Positions 1 through 11,776 of a stretch of 64,000 nt of DNA are shown in pieces; within the stretch, counting starts at the first letter, position 1, and the number at the start of each line of letters is the position of its first letter. This stretch comes from Xylona heveae TC161 (taxonomy: Eukaryota; Ascomycota; Xylonomycetes; Xylonales; Xylonaceae). Location of the stretch: NCBI RefSeq assembly GCF_001619985.1, contig NW_017264195.1:2046001-2110000 (forward strand), in the 5' to 3' direction. The position numbers and the translations under genes are program-made. Below the pieces are notes generated by a model. That model was not told where the DNA came from. It saw only the letters and a list, made by a program, of their open reading frames with translations, and ran no database searches.

Positions 1-416
1 GGTAAGAAGAAATGAATATGACCTTCCTTCTTTTTCTTCCTCTTCTTCATCCTCTACTTCATCCTCTACTTCATCCTCTACTTCATCTTCTTCCTTCTGA
101 TCTTATTTTTTCTCGCCTCATATCTCTGCCCCCAGATCCTTTCCTTTGGATCACGAATCGGCTTGTGTCAAGGAAGGGCCTTGAGCCCATATTTACCTTT
201 TCTGTATGGTAAAGCCTGTCATAAACATACAAACATATATTGATGAAATTTGTCATACAAACTCTTGCCGTTTCAGTGACCTAGGGACTCCCCGTTCCTC
301 TTTTGTCGGATGTGATGTAAGTTATGTATGATCATGACCAACTCTCGGATTCTCCCATTCTCGGATTCTTGGATCTTATTTGTACAGCTATATATACACA
401 CTCGATGTTTGTAGGA
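1..416. other. Left-edge intergenic stretch
   Basis: No gene could be built here. The minus strand carries a short open frame rich in Glu/Asp across the repeat near positions 45-90 that stays open to the window edge, so it could be part of an exon of a gene lying further left, but nothing else supports that. The rest is AT-rich and probably the 3' flank of the HAD-type gene. Confidence 0.4.
45..90. repeat. 12-bp tandem repeat (CTTCATCCTCTA)
   Basis: The unit CTTCATCCTCTA occurs three times head to tail and is followed by a partial fourth copy. On the minus strand it reads as an Asp/Glu/Val repeat. It is a pyrimidine-rich minisatellite of unknown role. Confidence 0.8.
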
Positions 417-2261
417 CTACAATTCCGGACGAATAACATCTACCAGATCCTCCAGACTCGGTATTATCGCCGTGGGCTTGTATTTGCCTTTGTTCCTCTC
501 TTGTCGCTTTTGGGACGGTTTAGATCCGCCTCGTTTTCGACGCCCGTAGTTTTCATCCTCTTCTTTATCCTGTTCATTCCCATCCTCCTCCTCATCCTCG
601 TCCTCCTCGTTTCCTCCTCTCTCTTCGCCGTCATCATCATCATCATCATCGTCATCGTCGTGGTCGTGGTCGTGGTCGTAGGAGTCGGAGTCGGAGTCGG
701 AGTCATCGTCGTCCTCCTCCTCCAGTAAACAATCTACCCAGCCAGGTCCACCGCCGCGATTGACCCAGACGGCCTTCATCCCTGCGGCGCGCGCACCGAC
801 AATGTCAAACGGGTTCACAGATACTAACATGCACTCTGCCATATCTGAAACAGCTCCAGCTCCGGATGCGGCTACAGCTCCGTCCTTTCCCACGCGCGTG
901 GCTAGTTCCTCGTAGACCTCTGGCGCGGGCTTGTAGAGTCGTAGTCCCAGATCATCCATGGTGATGAGTTTGTCGAACAGGTGCTGCTGTTGCTGCTGTT
1001 GATGATGAGGATGATGATAATGCGGGTAATGCGGACGTAAGTCGGAGGATTTGGTCACGCTGTTGGAGACCATGCGCTGTGTCCCGTTGGAGAAGATTAC
1101 GGCTGTAATGTTTCGTTTCTGGGACGAGGAGGATGAGGAGGACGAGGAGGGGGATGGGGGAGAGGAAGAAGGGGAGGAGGACTGCTGGAGTTTGGCGAGT
1201 GCAGACAAGGCAGGATTGACGTCGGGAAATGTCGATAGTGAATCGTATGCGCTCATGACAGTCTGGATGGCGGATGAGGAGAGAACCTTTTTGGTTTTGC
1301 GGGAAGATGTGGTAGCAGTGGACGAGGACGAGGACGAGGACGGGAATGCCTCGGCCAGTGCGTGGTGCAGAGATCGACGAGTTACGGTGGAAAAGGGATA
1401 GTATTTGTCTATTTTGTATTAGATTGTATATTTATCTGGAAAACAAACTGGAACTGCTGAGTGCAGCATGAATGGGTATATGGATTAGTTATTAAAGACA
1501 GGTTATGTTCACAGTACCTAAATTAATAGCTTGAATCCGTGGCCACATTTAATAGCTTGAATCCGTGGGATTTCAGATTTCAGGTTTCAACGAAAAGAAT
1601 GAGGGGTATGGAGCCTCACAATCAGGCAATAAGAAGACAAGGGGAAACAGGAATATGGAGATGGGGATGGAGATAGGAATGGAAATGACATACCCATGCT
1701 ATTCAGCCGCCAGGTATATTCCAGCTGATACCGCCTCCACAGTGTCGCGACTTCATTTGCTTTCTCTCTTGCCGGGCTCGACCCAGATTTTTCCGTTTTC
1801 CCATTATTAACATTGCTGCTTTCGCCTTTGAATTCCTCAATCTCATTGGCAAAGACCTCTGCCAACTTCTCCGCAATCGACTCTGTGGACAGCAGCGTGC
1901 CGTATAGATCAAACGCGATGACGAGGTTCGGATTGCGCTTTGTCCTTTGTGTGTTATTGGTCCTTGTCTTTTGCGTTACGTTTATTGATGTATTGCTCTC
2001 GACCACGTTGGTGTCTGTGGACATGATCGGCTTTCCGCCTTTTGGGTCTGGACCGATTCCGAGCTTGTAGGACTCGACTCTTGTTCGCGGGCCGGATTGT
2101 TCCTGCTGCGCTTGTTGTTGGGGATGCCGCGTAGAGCGCGGAGGAAAGGTAGCTTTGGTGAAAAGATTGCCGTCGGCGATAAGGTTGTTGGACACGTCGA
2201 CGTGCTTTTTCTTGTGCGTATGGCTCTGCCGGGGAGAAGTGGAGGATGAGGGCGACGGCAT
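417..2261 (-). CDS. HAD-superfamily hydrolase (haloacid dehalogenase type II-like) with low-complexity insertions
   Basis: Two exons (2261-1694, 1408-417) joined across a 284-nt intron with donor GTATGT give 519 aa. The HAD signature is visible: nucleophile motif AFDLYGTLL near residue 116, the cap segment WRRYQLEYTWRLNSM at the splice junction, the FSNGTQ motif near 295, the lysine motif KPAPEVYEEL near 348, and the NPFDIVGARAAGMKAVWV motif near 390. This family hydrolyses C-halogen or phosphate bonds; the substrate is unknown. The core resembles fungal type II dehalogenases, but three runs look extra: a 110-residue Ser/Gln/Asn-rich N-terminus, Ser- and His/Gln-rich runs around the cap, and about 65 Asp/Glu/His residues before the C-terminal helix. 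The start is the first ATG in frame; a start nearer MSTDTN (about residue 80) is possible. Confidence 0.8.
590..720. repeat. Trinucleotide/hexanucleotide low-complexity DNA inside the HAD gene
   Basis: Runs of ATC/GTC, GTGGTC and GGAGTC units encode, on the minus strand, the Asp/Ser/His acidic tail of the HAD protein. Such runs arise by slippage and often vary in length between strains. Confidence 0.8.
1523..1568. repeat. 26-bp tandem duplication inside the HAD gene intron
   Basis: A 20-bp stretch TTAATAGCTTGAATCCGTGG is repeated exactly, with starts 26 bp apart. It lies wholly in the intron between the two HAD exons, so it does not change the protein. It partly explains why this intron (284 nt) is longer than most in the window. 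Confidence 0.85.
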
Positions 2262-2632
2262 GTTAATGGTGAAGTGCTTGCTGGGGTATTGGATGCTAGG
2301 ATGTCGAGAAGGCTAGGGGGTAGAGGGTCAATTGACGTGAGAGTGACATGTAGAGTCTCAGAGGTGTCTTGATGTGTCCAGGTTGTACGGCATATATGTG
2401 GTTACATTGCAAGGAAAGCTGGTCTGGTGTTGTTGTCAATGACGCAAGCGGGGAAACGGACCCTGTGTTTGATGTGGCCGTAGCTCCTGGGCGTTAACCA
2501 AGAGCGAGTAATTAGTGTCTTTAGGGATCAGAAGTGTCCACAGCGACGTTGATGATTAGAAATTATTGTTCTCTTGGCATTTATTTCACTGGTAATCTCA
2601 TGGGTATAAAATATATGAACATTTGTTTTTCT

Positions 2633-2672
<40 letters not shown>

Positions 2673-3188
2673 TATAACTCGTTGCCAACGTCATTTCTGT
2701 GCCAAGCGTTTGTGGCCGAAATTTAATCTTGAAATTATATTCTTCATGTCCAAAATAAAAACCAGCAGAGTAACAAATCGTTTCGTCGTTATTATAAAAT
2801 ATTTTCCCAGTATATCCGTGTTCCCAATGTCCCATCATAAATCTGTATGCGTATAACATATGCGACCGAAATAACATAGCCCCAAATCCCGCGCCGTGGC
2901 TCTAGTGACTGACTCCCAAGGTATATCCTGTACATGTTCGAATGCCAATCAAATAATTTCCTTTCGGTGAACAATGTTGGAAAATCGACAGTAAATGTCA
3001 TTCAAAGGGACCTTTCGAAAAAGGCGCGTCGGAGCAAAAGCCCGCCTTCATTTCTATCAAACGGGAACTGCTTTAAGTCCAAGGTATAAGCGTAGTCGTT
3101 GTCTTTTTGCATCTATTGTACCAGCGGTGTCAATCTCGAGAGCGCGTAAAATTGAATTGATTTGTTGGCCTGGGACACGAGTCATATG
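2262..3188. other. Intergenic stretch with A31 tract
   Basis: No supported gene. It holds the upstream region of the HAD gene and a homopolymer of about 31 A preceded by T residues near 2632-2670. I see no poly(A)-tailed retroelement body, terminal repeat or target-site duplication beside it. Confidence 0.5.
2632..2670. repeat. Poly(A) homopolymer tract (T8 then about A31)
   Basis: A simple dA:dT tract, the longest homopolymer in the window. Such tracts exclude nucleosomes and are common in fungal intergenic DNA. It is also a likely site of sequencing-length error. Confidence 0.9.
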
Positions 3189-3752
3189 TCAGAAATTGAT
3201 ATCATTGTTCTTGAAAGTTGGACCTGGATAGTTGAAGGCGCAATGAGCTTGTTGTCAAGTACTCACTTGATAAACGAGCAATTTCAGACGGCGTCTGTGG
3301 AAAGCCTTCAATTGGGTCTCCTGTCTGAAGGGCACATAACGGTGCCAAATCTGTAGTGTTTGAGACGATTTGGCTATTCACTAATCGTGAAATGTTGTTC
3401 GAGTCTCTGGTCCTGCGAATTAGCATTCTCGCTTGTAGTTTATAACTATTATAGACACTTACACAGTCTTGATTCGGAGCTGCATATCGTGAAAACCTTG
3501 ACGCATTTCCCGTTGGAGGTTCCCGAATCTCTCGTCCATCCGCCGATCCATATCATCCATGCGCCTGTTCAAACTTCTGTTCATGTCTCGTAGTTCGGTC
3601 ATTATAGATGTTAGGGTTTGGGCGAGAGCAGCGCCTGTATCCACCGAAGGCAGATTGCTACATTTTGACAGTTCCTCGGCGAGTCCGCGATGATGTTCTG
3701 CAATCCTTGCAAAGTTTGGTTGAGCAACATTGGCATCTGACACAGCTTCCAT
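3189..3752 (-). CDS. Small coiled-coil protein of unknown function
   Basis: Three exons (3752-3463, 3412-3267, 3223-3189) give 156 aa. The start MEAVSDANVAQP is followed by a polar N-terminus and a heptad-like coiled coil (about residues 55-95) rich in the pattern RRMDDMDRRMDERFGN. The second exon encodes NNISRLVNSQ and a stretch ending TGDPIEGFPQTPSEIARL. This layout recalls a multicopy family of unnamed coiled-coil proteins in Aspergillus and relatives; function unknown. The last intron is only 43 nt; without it the protein would end about nine residues later. An in-frame ATG at 3896 would add 48 basic, Ser-rich residues, but the family normally starts just before the coiled coil. Confidence 0.6.
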
Positions 3753-5327
3753 TGTCAGGTCTCGTTTTATCTGGTGGGTGTTTGCGGATTGTTTACTACT
3801 TGAGCGGGTAAAGCGACAACAACATTGACGGTCTCGCAAAGGGACCCAACTAAGCCGACGCGGGGGACTGGGACTGTTGGACTCCGAAGCGCTCATTGCT
3901 GCCTGACAGAGTACGTCCACGTGCAAACAGCAAAATCGACCCTTGCGAGATTCCAATTTCGCAAATTTGGAGCATCGCCCTCTATTCTTATAGATGAAGA
4001 GAAAAAGCATGAATAGCTCATTCATTCACATTGCAGACGATCTACATTCATCATTCAATTCATATCTGTACGGTTGATCATTGCGACCCCCTTCATTGAA
4101 GAAAAGGAAGGACACCGCACCCAAGACCATCCGCTGTTTTACACTAATCTCCATTCTTCTGACGATTTCCGGATGTCATGGAAGCCTCACATCGCCCTTC
4201 CGAAGAAGAAACGACGGGTATCTCGTCGGAACGCTTTTAATCAGAATGTTAAATATTGCGTTGTTCATATGGAGAAAAGAAGGAGAAGAAGAAAAATCGA
4301 AAGGGAAGAAATAGGTGAAGAAAATGAGAGCTTGCTAGCGGATTATGTAATACAGCTCCCTTCGCCCCGTCCTAGAAGGGTAAATTTAGCGAGGCTTTTC
4401 ATGACAAGTATCTTTGCACGTCACCATTCCCTGTAAAGTACTTGTGCCACGCTTAACTCAAAGCACAGCAAAAATACAGCCCACATTGGTTCCCTCGACC
4501 GAGACCGGATTCTGCAGCAAACCGATATTTCTCATGCTGCAACATCCCACTTTGTTTTTTTTTTTTTTTTTTGCCTCAGATGCACCTCTCATAAGACTTG
4601 CAATTGAAGTAGAAACAAAATTGTGTTTTGCAGGCTAATGTTCCAAGGCCACCATACATGCACGATACTTTCCATTCAGATTTCTTGCATCATCTACGCT
4701 CTTAATTCTCTCCTGCTGGCGGAGCTTACTGGCGGTGTTGCCCCTCCCCTCGTCCCTCTGTGTGCCCCTCAACTGCCCCTCTATTTCCCACTTTCCCCCA
4801 CTAAGAAAAAAACGGTGACCTTGTTGCGGGCCCAGGTTCCGCACACACACATATGCCCACTTGCCCACCCTCCAAAGACAGGGAATGATTATAATCCTTG
4901 ACCCCTCCAGTGGCCGATAATTGTCCCTTGTTCGTCCAATTGTCCTTTTCTCTCATAATTTGAATTGCCAAACCTTTCTGCGAGAGGTTTTCATAGACAG
5001 AACAACTCATTGCACCGAATTACAATTCTGGTCTGACTGGTATCGTGCTGTGGACTTGAAGCATATTCAATTTACTCGGGTACGTGCTCCCATAGCTGTG
5101 CATTTACAAAGGCTGGGTTCCTCCACTCTCACACGCCATTGTACTACTGCCCACGAAACCTGGCTTGTGCACTACGGCGACTAGAAATTTGGGACAGCAA
5201 ATAGTGCACCAAAAAGTCCCCTCGTCCCCCAACTTTTTTCCCGCACTCACAGTCCTTTGTCTCTTCCCCAAAACGCTGTGCGTGAATAGTGAGGAAAGGC
5301 TGAGAGCTGACCTGAACATAGTCAATC
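3753..5327. other. Intergenic stretch between coiled-coil gene and ADE16/17
   Basis: No conserved reading frame seen. It carries a T20 tract at 4555-4574 and pyrimidine-rich DNA close to the purine gene start, as is usual for strong fungal promoters. A plus-strand open frame at 4074-4436 encodes a basic protein with no recognised domain and was not accepted. Confidence 0.5.
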
Positions 5328-7431
5328 ATGGCATCCCAGGAGCCGCGCAAGACCGGTAAGGTTCTTTTGTGCCATTCTCTGCGTTCCAAAAAGAGCTACC
5401 ATACGCTGACTCTTATCGTCACCGCCCATTAGCTATCATTTCCGTCTATGACAAGACTGGCTTGCTGGATCTCGCCAAGGGCTTGATCAAGAACAATGTC
5501 CGCCTGCTGGCCTCGGGCGGCACCTCTAAAATGATCCGGGAGGCTGGTTTTGAGGTTGAGTAAGTCTCCGGAACAATACGGCGTTCAATTTCCCTTGAAG
5601 AAATTACGGCGACCACGATCCCACAGCTCTATCCAAATTCCATATCTGCCATGTCACTAACCCACGTTTTGCAGAGACGTCTCTGCCATTACCCACGCCC
5701 CGGAGATGCTCTCAGGCCGCGTCAAGACCCTCCACCCCGCCGTGCACGCTGGCATCCTTGCCCGCGACCTCGCCTCGGACGAGAAGGACCTTGCCGAGCA
5801 GAACATTAACAAGGTTGACTTTGTCGTCTGCAACCTCTACCCCTTCAAGGACACCATTGCCAAGGTCAATGTTACCATTCCCGAAGCCGTCGAGGAGATT
5901 GACATTGGTGGTGTCACTCTCATTCGCGCTGCCGCCAAGAACCACTCCCGCGTCACCATCCTCAGCGACCCCTCTGACTACCCCGAGTTCTTGCAGGAGC
6001 TGAGCAAGGGCAACGTCTCGGAGAAGAGCCGTCAGCTCTACGCCCTCAAGGCTTTCGAGCACACTGCTGACTACGACACCACCATTAACGACTTCTTCCG
6101 CAAAAAGTACGCCGCCAACGGCCTGCAGCATCTCTCCCTGCGCTACGGCGCCAACCCCCACCAAAAGCATGCTTCCTGCTACGTTCGTGGCCAGAAGCTG
6201 CCCTTCAAGGTGCTCAGCGGCTCTCCCGGCTACATCAACCTGCTCGACGCCCTCAACGCGTGGCCCCTCGTCAAGGAGCTCAAGCGCGCGCTCAACTACC
6301 CCGCCGCCGCCAGCTTCAAGCATGTCTCGCCCGCTGGTGCTGCCATTGGTGTGCCCCTGAGCCCCAAGGAGCGCAAGGTCTACATGGTTGATGACATTGA
6401 GGGTCTTGAGCGCTCCGCCCTCGCCCAGGCCTACGCACGTGCCCGCGGTGCCGACCGCATGTCGAGCTTCGGCGACGTCATTGCCCTGTCCGACGAAGTG
6501 GACGTTACGACTGCCAAGATCATCTCTCGCGAGGTCTCGGACGGCATCATCGCCCCCGGCTACTCGGCCGAGGCTCTCGAGCTCTTGTCCAAGAAGAAGG
6601 GTGGCCGCTACCTTGTCCTTCAGATGGACGAGGAGTTTGAGCCCTACAAGCAGGAGACCCGTACCGTCTACGGCATCCAGCTCTCTCAGCGTCGCAATGA
6701 CGCCACTATTGTGCCGAAATCCACCTTCAAGACAGTCATCACCCCCAAGGATGCCAACGTGCCCGAGTCCGCCCTCCGTGACCTCACCGTTGCCACCATT
6801 GCGCTCAAGTACACGCAATCCAACTCTGTCTGCTACGCTTTGAATGGCCAGGTCATTGGTCTTGGCGCTGGCCAGCAGTCGCGCATTCACTGCACCCGTC
6901 TTGCCGGTGACAAGGCCGACAACTGGTGGATGCGTTTCCATGACCGCGTCCTTGACATTAAGTGGAAGAAGGGCACCAAGCGCCCCGACAAGAGCAACGC
7001 CATTGACCTGCTCTGCAGCGGCGAGCTCCCCTCATCGGGCCCCGAGCTGGAGGAGTACGAGAAGAGCTTTGAGGAGGTCCCCACGCCCTTCACCGCCGAG
7101 GAGCGCGAGGCTTGGGCGAAGAAGCTGAGCGAGGTTGCCGTCAGCAGCGACGCTTTCGTACGTCTTAACCCCTACCACCCCCCCAAAAAAAATTCAGTCA
7201 CCGTCACCCACAGATGGGATAGTTGTCGTCCTCTTTTCACTTTCTTCAGAATCGCTAATCTTTCACGTCTGATAGTTCCCCTTCATTGACAACGTCTTCC
7301 GTGTCGCCCGCTCTGGTGCCAAGTACATTGCTGCGCCTACGGGTAGCCAGAACGACCAGGCCGTCTTTGACACGTCAGCGGAGCTTGGTATCACCTTTAT
7401 TGAGCAGAGCATCCGTCTTTTCCATCATTAA
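5328..7431 (+). CDS. ADE17: Bifunctional AICAR transformylase / IMP cyclohydrolase
   Basis: Four exons (5328-5355, 5433-5559, 5675-7157, 7276-7431) give 597 aa, the usual length. The enzyme carries out the last two steps of de novo purine synthesis: formyl transfer from 10-formyl-THF to AICAR, then ring closure to IMP, in the cytosol. The N-terminal MGS-like cyclohydrolase domain begins at [16 protein letters not shown] and contains the [18 protein letters not shown] motif. The transformylase domain follows from about residue 140 and includes [24 protein letters not shown] and [10 protein letters not shown], and ends with the conserved [18 protein letters not shown] region in exon 4. The first exon holds only nine codons plus one base. 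The codon bias is strongly C-rich at third positions, which suggests high expression. An overlapping 409-codon antisense frame is a shadow of that bias. Confidence 0.97.
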
Positions 7432-8267
7432 ATCTCTGGTAGAATTAACGGCTCTTGAGCGCCGGCGTTCTTTTGCTCGGCTTCAAGGTTGCGACTGAAC
7501 GAAGCGGGAGTTTTATGCGTGGGACATGAATTTATATCCAAGTGTGACGTTTCTTAGATGCAGAGTAGCTACGACTATTTCGTCTTCGCATTCAACATAG
7601 GGACATTTTATTTAATAATGGCTGGCATGTGCATGATTGACGTAGACGCTATTTTTCCCATGCCCTTTTTTCTTTCTCGGATACAGCCTTGTGCCTCCAC
7701 TATCTGAGAAAGCATTCATGTTGTCTTCTTGCTGCTATGATTCAGGCATGGAGAGTCGTTAATGCAATGTGCTGGTGCTTAGACGAGCCAATGAACGCAC
7801 AGACGCCACAACCTCACCCAAAGGGAAAACCCCAAAAGAGGCTTGGGTTGTCAGTCTGACTAAATTCTTTGAGAATTGCCAACCGTACCGACTCGGAAAG
7901 CTTCAAGAATTCTAACCCGCTCCACGCTCCACCGCATCTCCTGCTGTCCAGTGTAGTGACAGTTGCGATCTCCACCTGGCCTTTGAAATTCGTTGGCCAC
8001 TCTGCTTCAATCCAGACTTGTGCGGGACAAAATTCTGCCGCCGAGGTTTTCCTAGCCGAAAAGGACAAGCGTTAGTCGACTTCGTCACGAAACCTCCAGA
8101 CCGACTAACTGATGAATTGTGCAAACAGGACGACTTGTACGGTTCCCTGAGTGACACCTGATCTGATCGACCCTGAAAGCCAGCAAGCTTACCGGATTTT
8201 GGATAGAAAAGGAAAAATCTTTAAATAGACGCGCGACCGCGGAACAGCGTTGGATTTTACCGCAATC
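7432..8267. other. Intergenic stretch between ADE16/17 and eIF2-gamma
   Basis: Terminator of the purine gene and promoter of the eIF2-gamma gene. A TTTAAATAG sequence lies about 45 nt before the eIF2-gamma ATG. No gene seen. Confidence 0.5.
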
Positions 8268-10047
8268 ATGGCTACCAACGGAAACTATTCTGAGGATGAG
8301 TCTCCTCCCGGCTCCCCCGCCCTGGAACCCACCAACCAGCAGGACATTGAGAACGAGAACTTTGAGGAGTCTCTGGACAAGCCCAAGTCCGCTTTGAAGA
8401 AGAGCAGCAAGCCTGCTCCCGTCCCGGCCCCGCCCCGGCCGGAGCTTCCTCCTCAGCCCAACCCTGAGGATCTTGATGTGTCGACTCTCACCCCGCTTTC
8501 CCCCGAAATCATCGCCCGCCAGGCGACTATCAATATTGGTACGATAGGACACGTCGCACACGGAAAGTCGACGGTGGTCAAGGCAATCTCAGGTGTTCAG
8601 ACTGTTCGATTCAAGAACGAATTGGAACGAAACATCACCATTAAGCTGGGTTATGCCAACGCAAAGGTCTACAAGTGTGACAACGAGGAGTGCCCTCGGC
8701 CGGGCTGCTTCCGCAGCTTCAAGAGTGACAAGGAGATTGACCCTCCTTGCGAGCGCGAGGGCTGTGGCGGACGGTATCGCCTTTTGCGACACGTCTCGTA
8801 TGTAGCCACCACTTTTGTCCGTTTTGCTACGGCATCAAGGAGAAATTTTTATCTTGTAATCAGATGCTGACTGGGAATGTTCCCCTTCTCTATAGGTTCG
8901 TCGACTGCCCTGGTCACGATATTCTCATGAGTACTATGCTTTCGGGTGCTGCGGTCATGGACGCCGCTCTGCTCTTGATTGCCGGAAACGAAACCTGCCC
9001 TCAGCCTCAGACCTCGGAACACTTGGCTGCTATTGAGATCATGAAGCTCAACCACATCATCATTCTTCAGAACAAGGTCGACTTGATGCGTGAGGAAGGT
9101 GCTGCGGACCACTACCAGTCCATTCTCAAGTTCATTCGTGGTACTGTCGCGGATGGTTCCCCGATTATCCCCATCTCGGCTCAGCTCAAGTACAACATTG
9201 ACGCCGTCAACGAGTACCTTGTGTCGAAGATTCCTGTCCCGATGCGCGACTTCACCGCGGCCCCTCACATGATTGTCATTCGATCTTTCGACGTCAACAA
9301 GCCCGGTGCCGAGATTGAGGAACTCAAGGGTGGTGTTGCTGGTGGTAGTATCTTGACTGGTGTGTTGAAGTTGGGCGATGAGATTGAAATCCGCCCTGGT
9401 ATCGTCACCCGTGACGATCAGGGCAAGATTAAGTGCCGGCCCATTTTCAGTCGTGTTGTGTCACTATTTGCTGAGCACAACGACCTCAAGTTTGCTGTCC
9501 CCGGTGGTCTTATCGGTAAGAGCCTCGTCCTGGATCAGTTAGTTGATAATGGAATTGCAGACAACATACTGACGATTTGGCGCAATAGGTGTTGGTACCC
9601 GCGTCGACCCCACACTCTGCCGTGCGGATCGATTAGTCGGTTTCGTTTTGGGTCTCAAGGGCCGTCTGCCGGCCATCTACACTGAAATTGAGGTCAACTA
9701 CTTCTTGCTCCGACGCCTCCTTGGTGTCAAGACTGCCGATGGCAAGCAGGCCAAGGTTGCCAAGCTCGCAAAGAACGAAGTTCTCATGGTCAACATTGGC
9801 AGTACTGCCACTGGTGCTAAGGTCATTGGTGTCAAGGCCGATGCCGCCAAGTTGAGCTTGACGAGCCCGGCCTGCACGGAGATTGGTGAGAAGGTCGCGC
9901 TGAGTCGACGTATCGAGAAGCACTGGCGATTGATTGGATGGGCCAATATTGTTGCGTACGTATCATTTGCTTTCCAATGCATTCCTCCTGCGTCACTAAC
10001 GTTTCAATTTTTTAAACAGTGGAAACACTCTGGAGCCCATTGTTTAA
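8268..10047 (+). CDS. GCD11: Translation initiation factor eIF2 subunit gamma
   Basis: Four exons (8268-8797, 8896-9515, 9589-9955, 10020-10047) give 514 aa. This is the GTPase core of eIF2, which brings initiator Met-tRNA to the 40S subunit. After an about 85-residue acidic and Pro-rich N-terminus comes the G1 loop [12 protein letters not shown] (residues 91-102). A zinc-ribbon with Cys pairs lies near 137-170 (YKCDNEEC ... [10 protein letters not shown]). Then come the G3 motif DCPGHD and the G4 motif NKVD, and domains II and III end at [15 protein letters not shown]. The last exon is only 28 nt and encodes the final eight residues plus the stop. Length and motifs match the family throughout; no anomaly is seen. 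Confidence 0.97.
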
Positions 10048-11776
10048 GTGGCTTGACAAGGTGATTTAAAATTTTCTGTAACGCGAATATTGGCGGCGAG
10101 ATCAAGGGACATCATAGAGGGAGCAATGAGCTACTGCTGCTTACGACGGAGTTGGTGCTGCTGCTTTTGACGTGGGCGTGCATGTGAAGGACGAGATAGA
10201 GGAAGGCAACATTGTGCGAGTGGATGATTACGATACTCTGGATGCCAATGTCAGATGGGGGGTTTGCAGCACCTTTGCTCTTTGGCAGGGGCCCGCGCTG
10301 GTGAGCAGCAGGCGCGTCGTACATAGGTGCGCGGGTCATGCAGGCAATGAGCATTATTGAAGGCGTGCAAATACTTTGCGTCTTTGCTTCTTTGATTCCC
10401 TTTTATTTCTCATCGATTCTTTTTTTTCCCCTCCATTTAAAGCATAGACAATATTCAATCAAAAGTCATGACGTTGAAAATGCAAAAAAGTTTACCTGAG
10501 AATCTCTTTCTGGCTTATATGTTCCGAGCTTGAATGGGATGCGGGCAAACACTGTCACAGTGACAGGGAAGATACACATGCGTTTTTGTTCCATCGGATG
10601 ATTTGTTTGCCTTTTGTGGTGGCCCCATGTTGCTCCATCTGCCACCCTAGGGGAAAGGGTATGGACGGTCGTATCATTTGTCTTGTCCGGTTCAACGGGT
10701 TGGGGCAATGAAGAGGGACTAACCCACTTTGGCAGAGAAGCACGTAGACAAGGTTTCGCTGCCCTTTTTTCACATGTCAGACTCCTTCGTCCTCTCTATC
10801 ACGTATCCGAGTAAGCTCAACCTTTCCGACCTTCTCCCCTCTGTTTCTTTACCTAAAGCTGTATCAATCTCATCCTCTTTCCTTGACGTGGTTGTGTTAT
10901 TAAACTTAACACTTATTAGGAACTCTCTTGGCAAGCGTTGGGGAACTGGGGTGTCTTATAGGTCAACTAAGCCTTTCGTGGTCTTTCTGGGAGTAGCCAG
11001 TTCGGCCTCTCTCACTCTGAGACAACCAGCAACCTATCACACATTCGTCTTAATTGTACGCTGATATTGAATGGTTTGTTGATCAGCTCTCAAGGTACGT
11101 TTACCTACAGGGGTTCATATACAAGTGCGAATGCTGCACAGAACCAGGCACGCACTTATAACCGAGCATGAGCCATGTCGCTGCTAGGGCGGCAAAGCCA
11201 GTTAAGCATTAATCCCAGCCTAACAGACATAAGCACATGCTTCCTACCCTTGAGCTTCTCTCAACCAACAATTCACCATCCTCACATCCTCCATTGAATT
11301 GCCCCGCACTCTTTGACATCTCATCTGCATTTTGGACACATTTTCCTTTCTGAACATTTTGTCTTGTTTCAAACCTCGTGCGGCTTGGCTAAGATCCTCA
11401 GCCTCCGGTAGACCACCTATATAGATCTCGGAGAGTTTCGGCGCACGGGACACCAATTTGACAACGGTGGATCTCCGTCTCCTCCCTCCCTTTCGCATTA
11501 CGATACTATAACTCGCCACTACTTTGACATCCTCCTGGGATTCTCGAGGACGCAGACGGTTGAAGCCATTCCATGGTTCATTATAATTTCCCAGCAACAT
11601 CGGTTCGATCTGAGTCCGAACTCTTCACGTTTCTGGCCGCTTGAATATATAATCTCGAAAGATACAGGCCTTAGAACGGGTCTGTTCAATACTCGAAACA
11701 TATTCTACACCTTTGCAACCACCAATCTGGAGCCTAAATCTCCGACCAATACTCCGCTCTCAATTCTTTTGACGCC
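10048..11776. other. Long intergenic stretch upstream of the INSIG gene
   Basis: No supported gene in about 1.7 kb. A minus-strand open frame at 11244-11600 (118 codons, basic, no recognised domain) is the longest candidate and is not accepted. The region presumably holds the 3' UTR of eIF2-gamma and a long promoter or leader for the INSIG gene. Confidence 0.45.

Noticed and set aside
324-728. Plus-strand frame with a very hydrophobic Val/Ile/Leu C-terminus, resembling a membrane protein
   Set aside because: It is the antisense reading of the Asp/Ser/His repeats of the HAD gene, whose exon structure and motifs are convincing.
2632-2670. Poly(A) tract as the tail of an inserted retroposon
   Set aside because: No element body, target-site duplication or coding remnant is visible next to it; a plain homopolymer is enough.
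5712-6941. 409-codon open frame on the minus strand
   Set aside because: It lies opposite the C-rich third positions of the ADE17 main exon; a well-known shadow of codon bias, with no recognisable protein features.
11244-11600. 118-codon minus-strand ORF upstream of the INSIG gene
   Set aside because: Basic composition, no domain or homologue I recognise, and it lies where the INSIG promoter or leader is expected. Not enough evidence for a gene.
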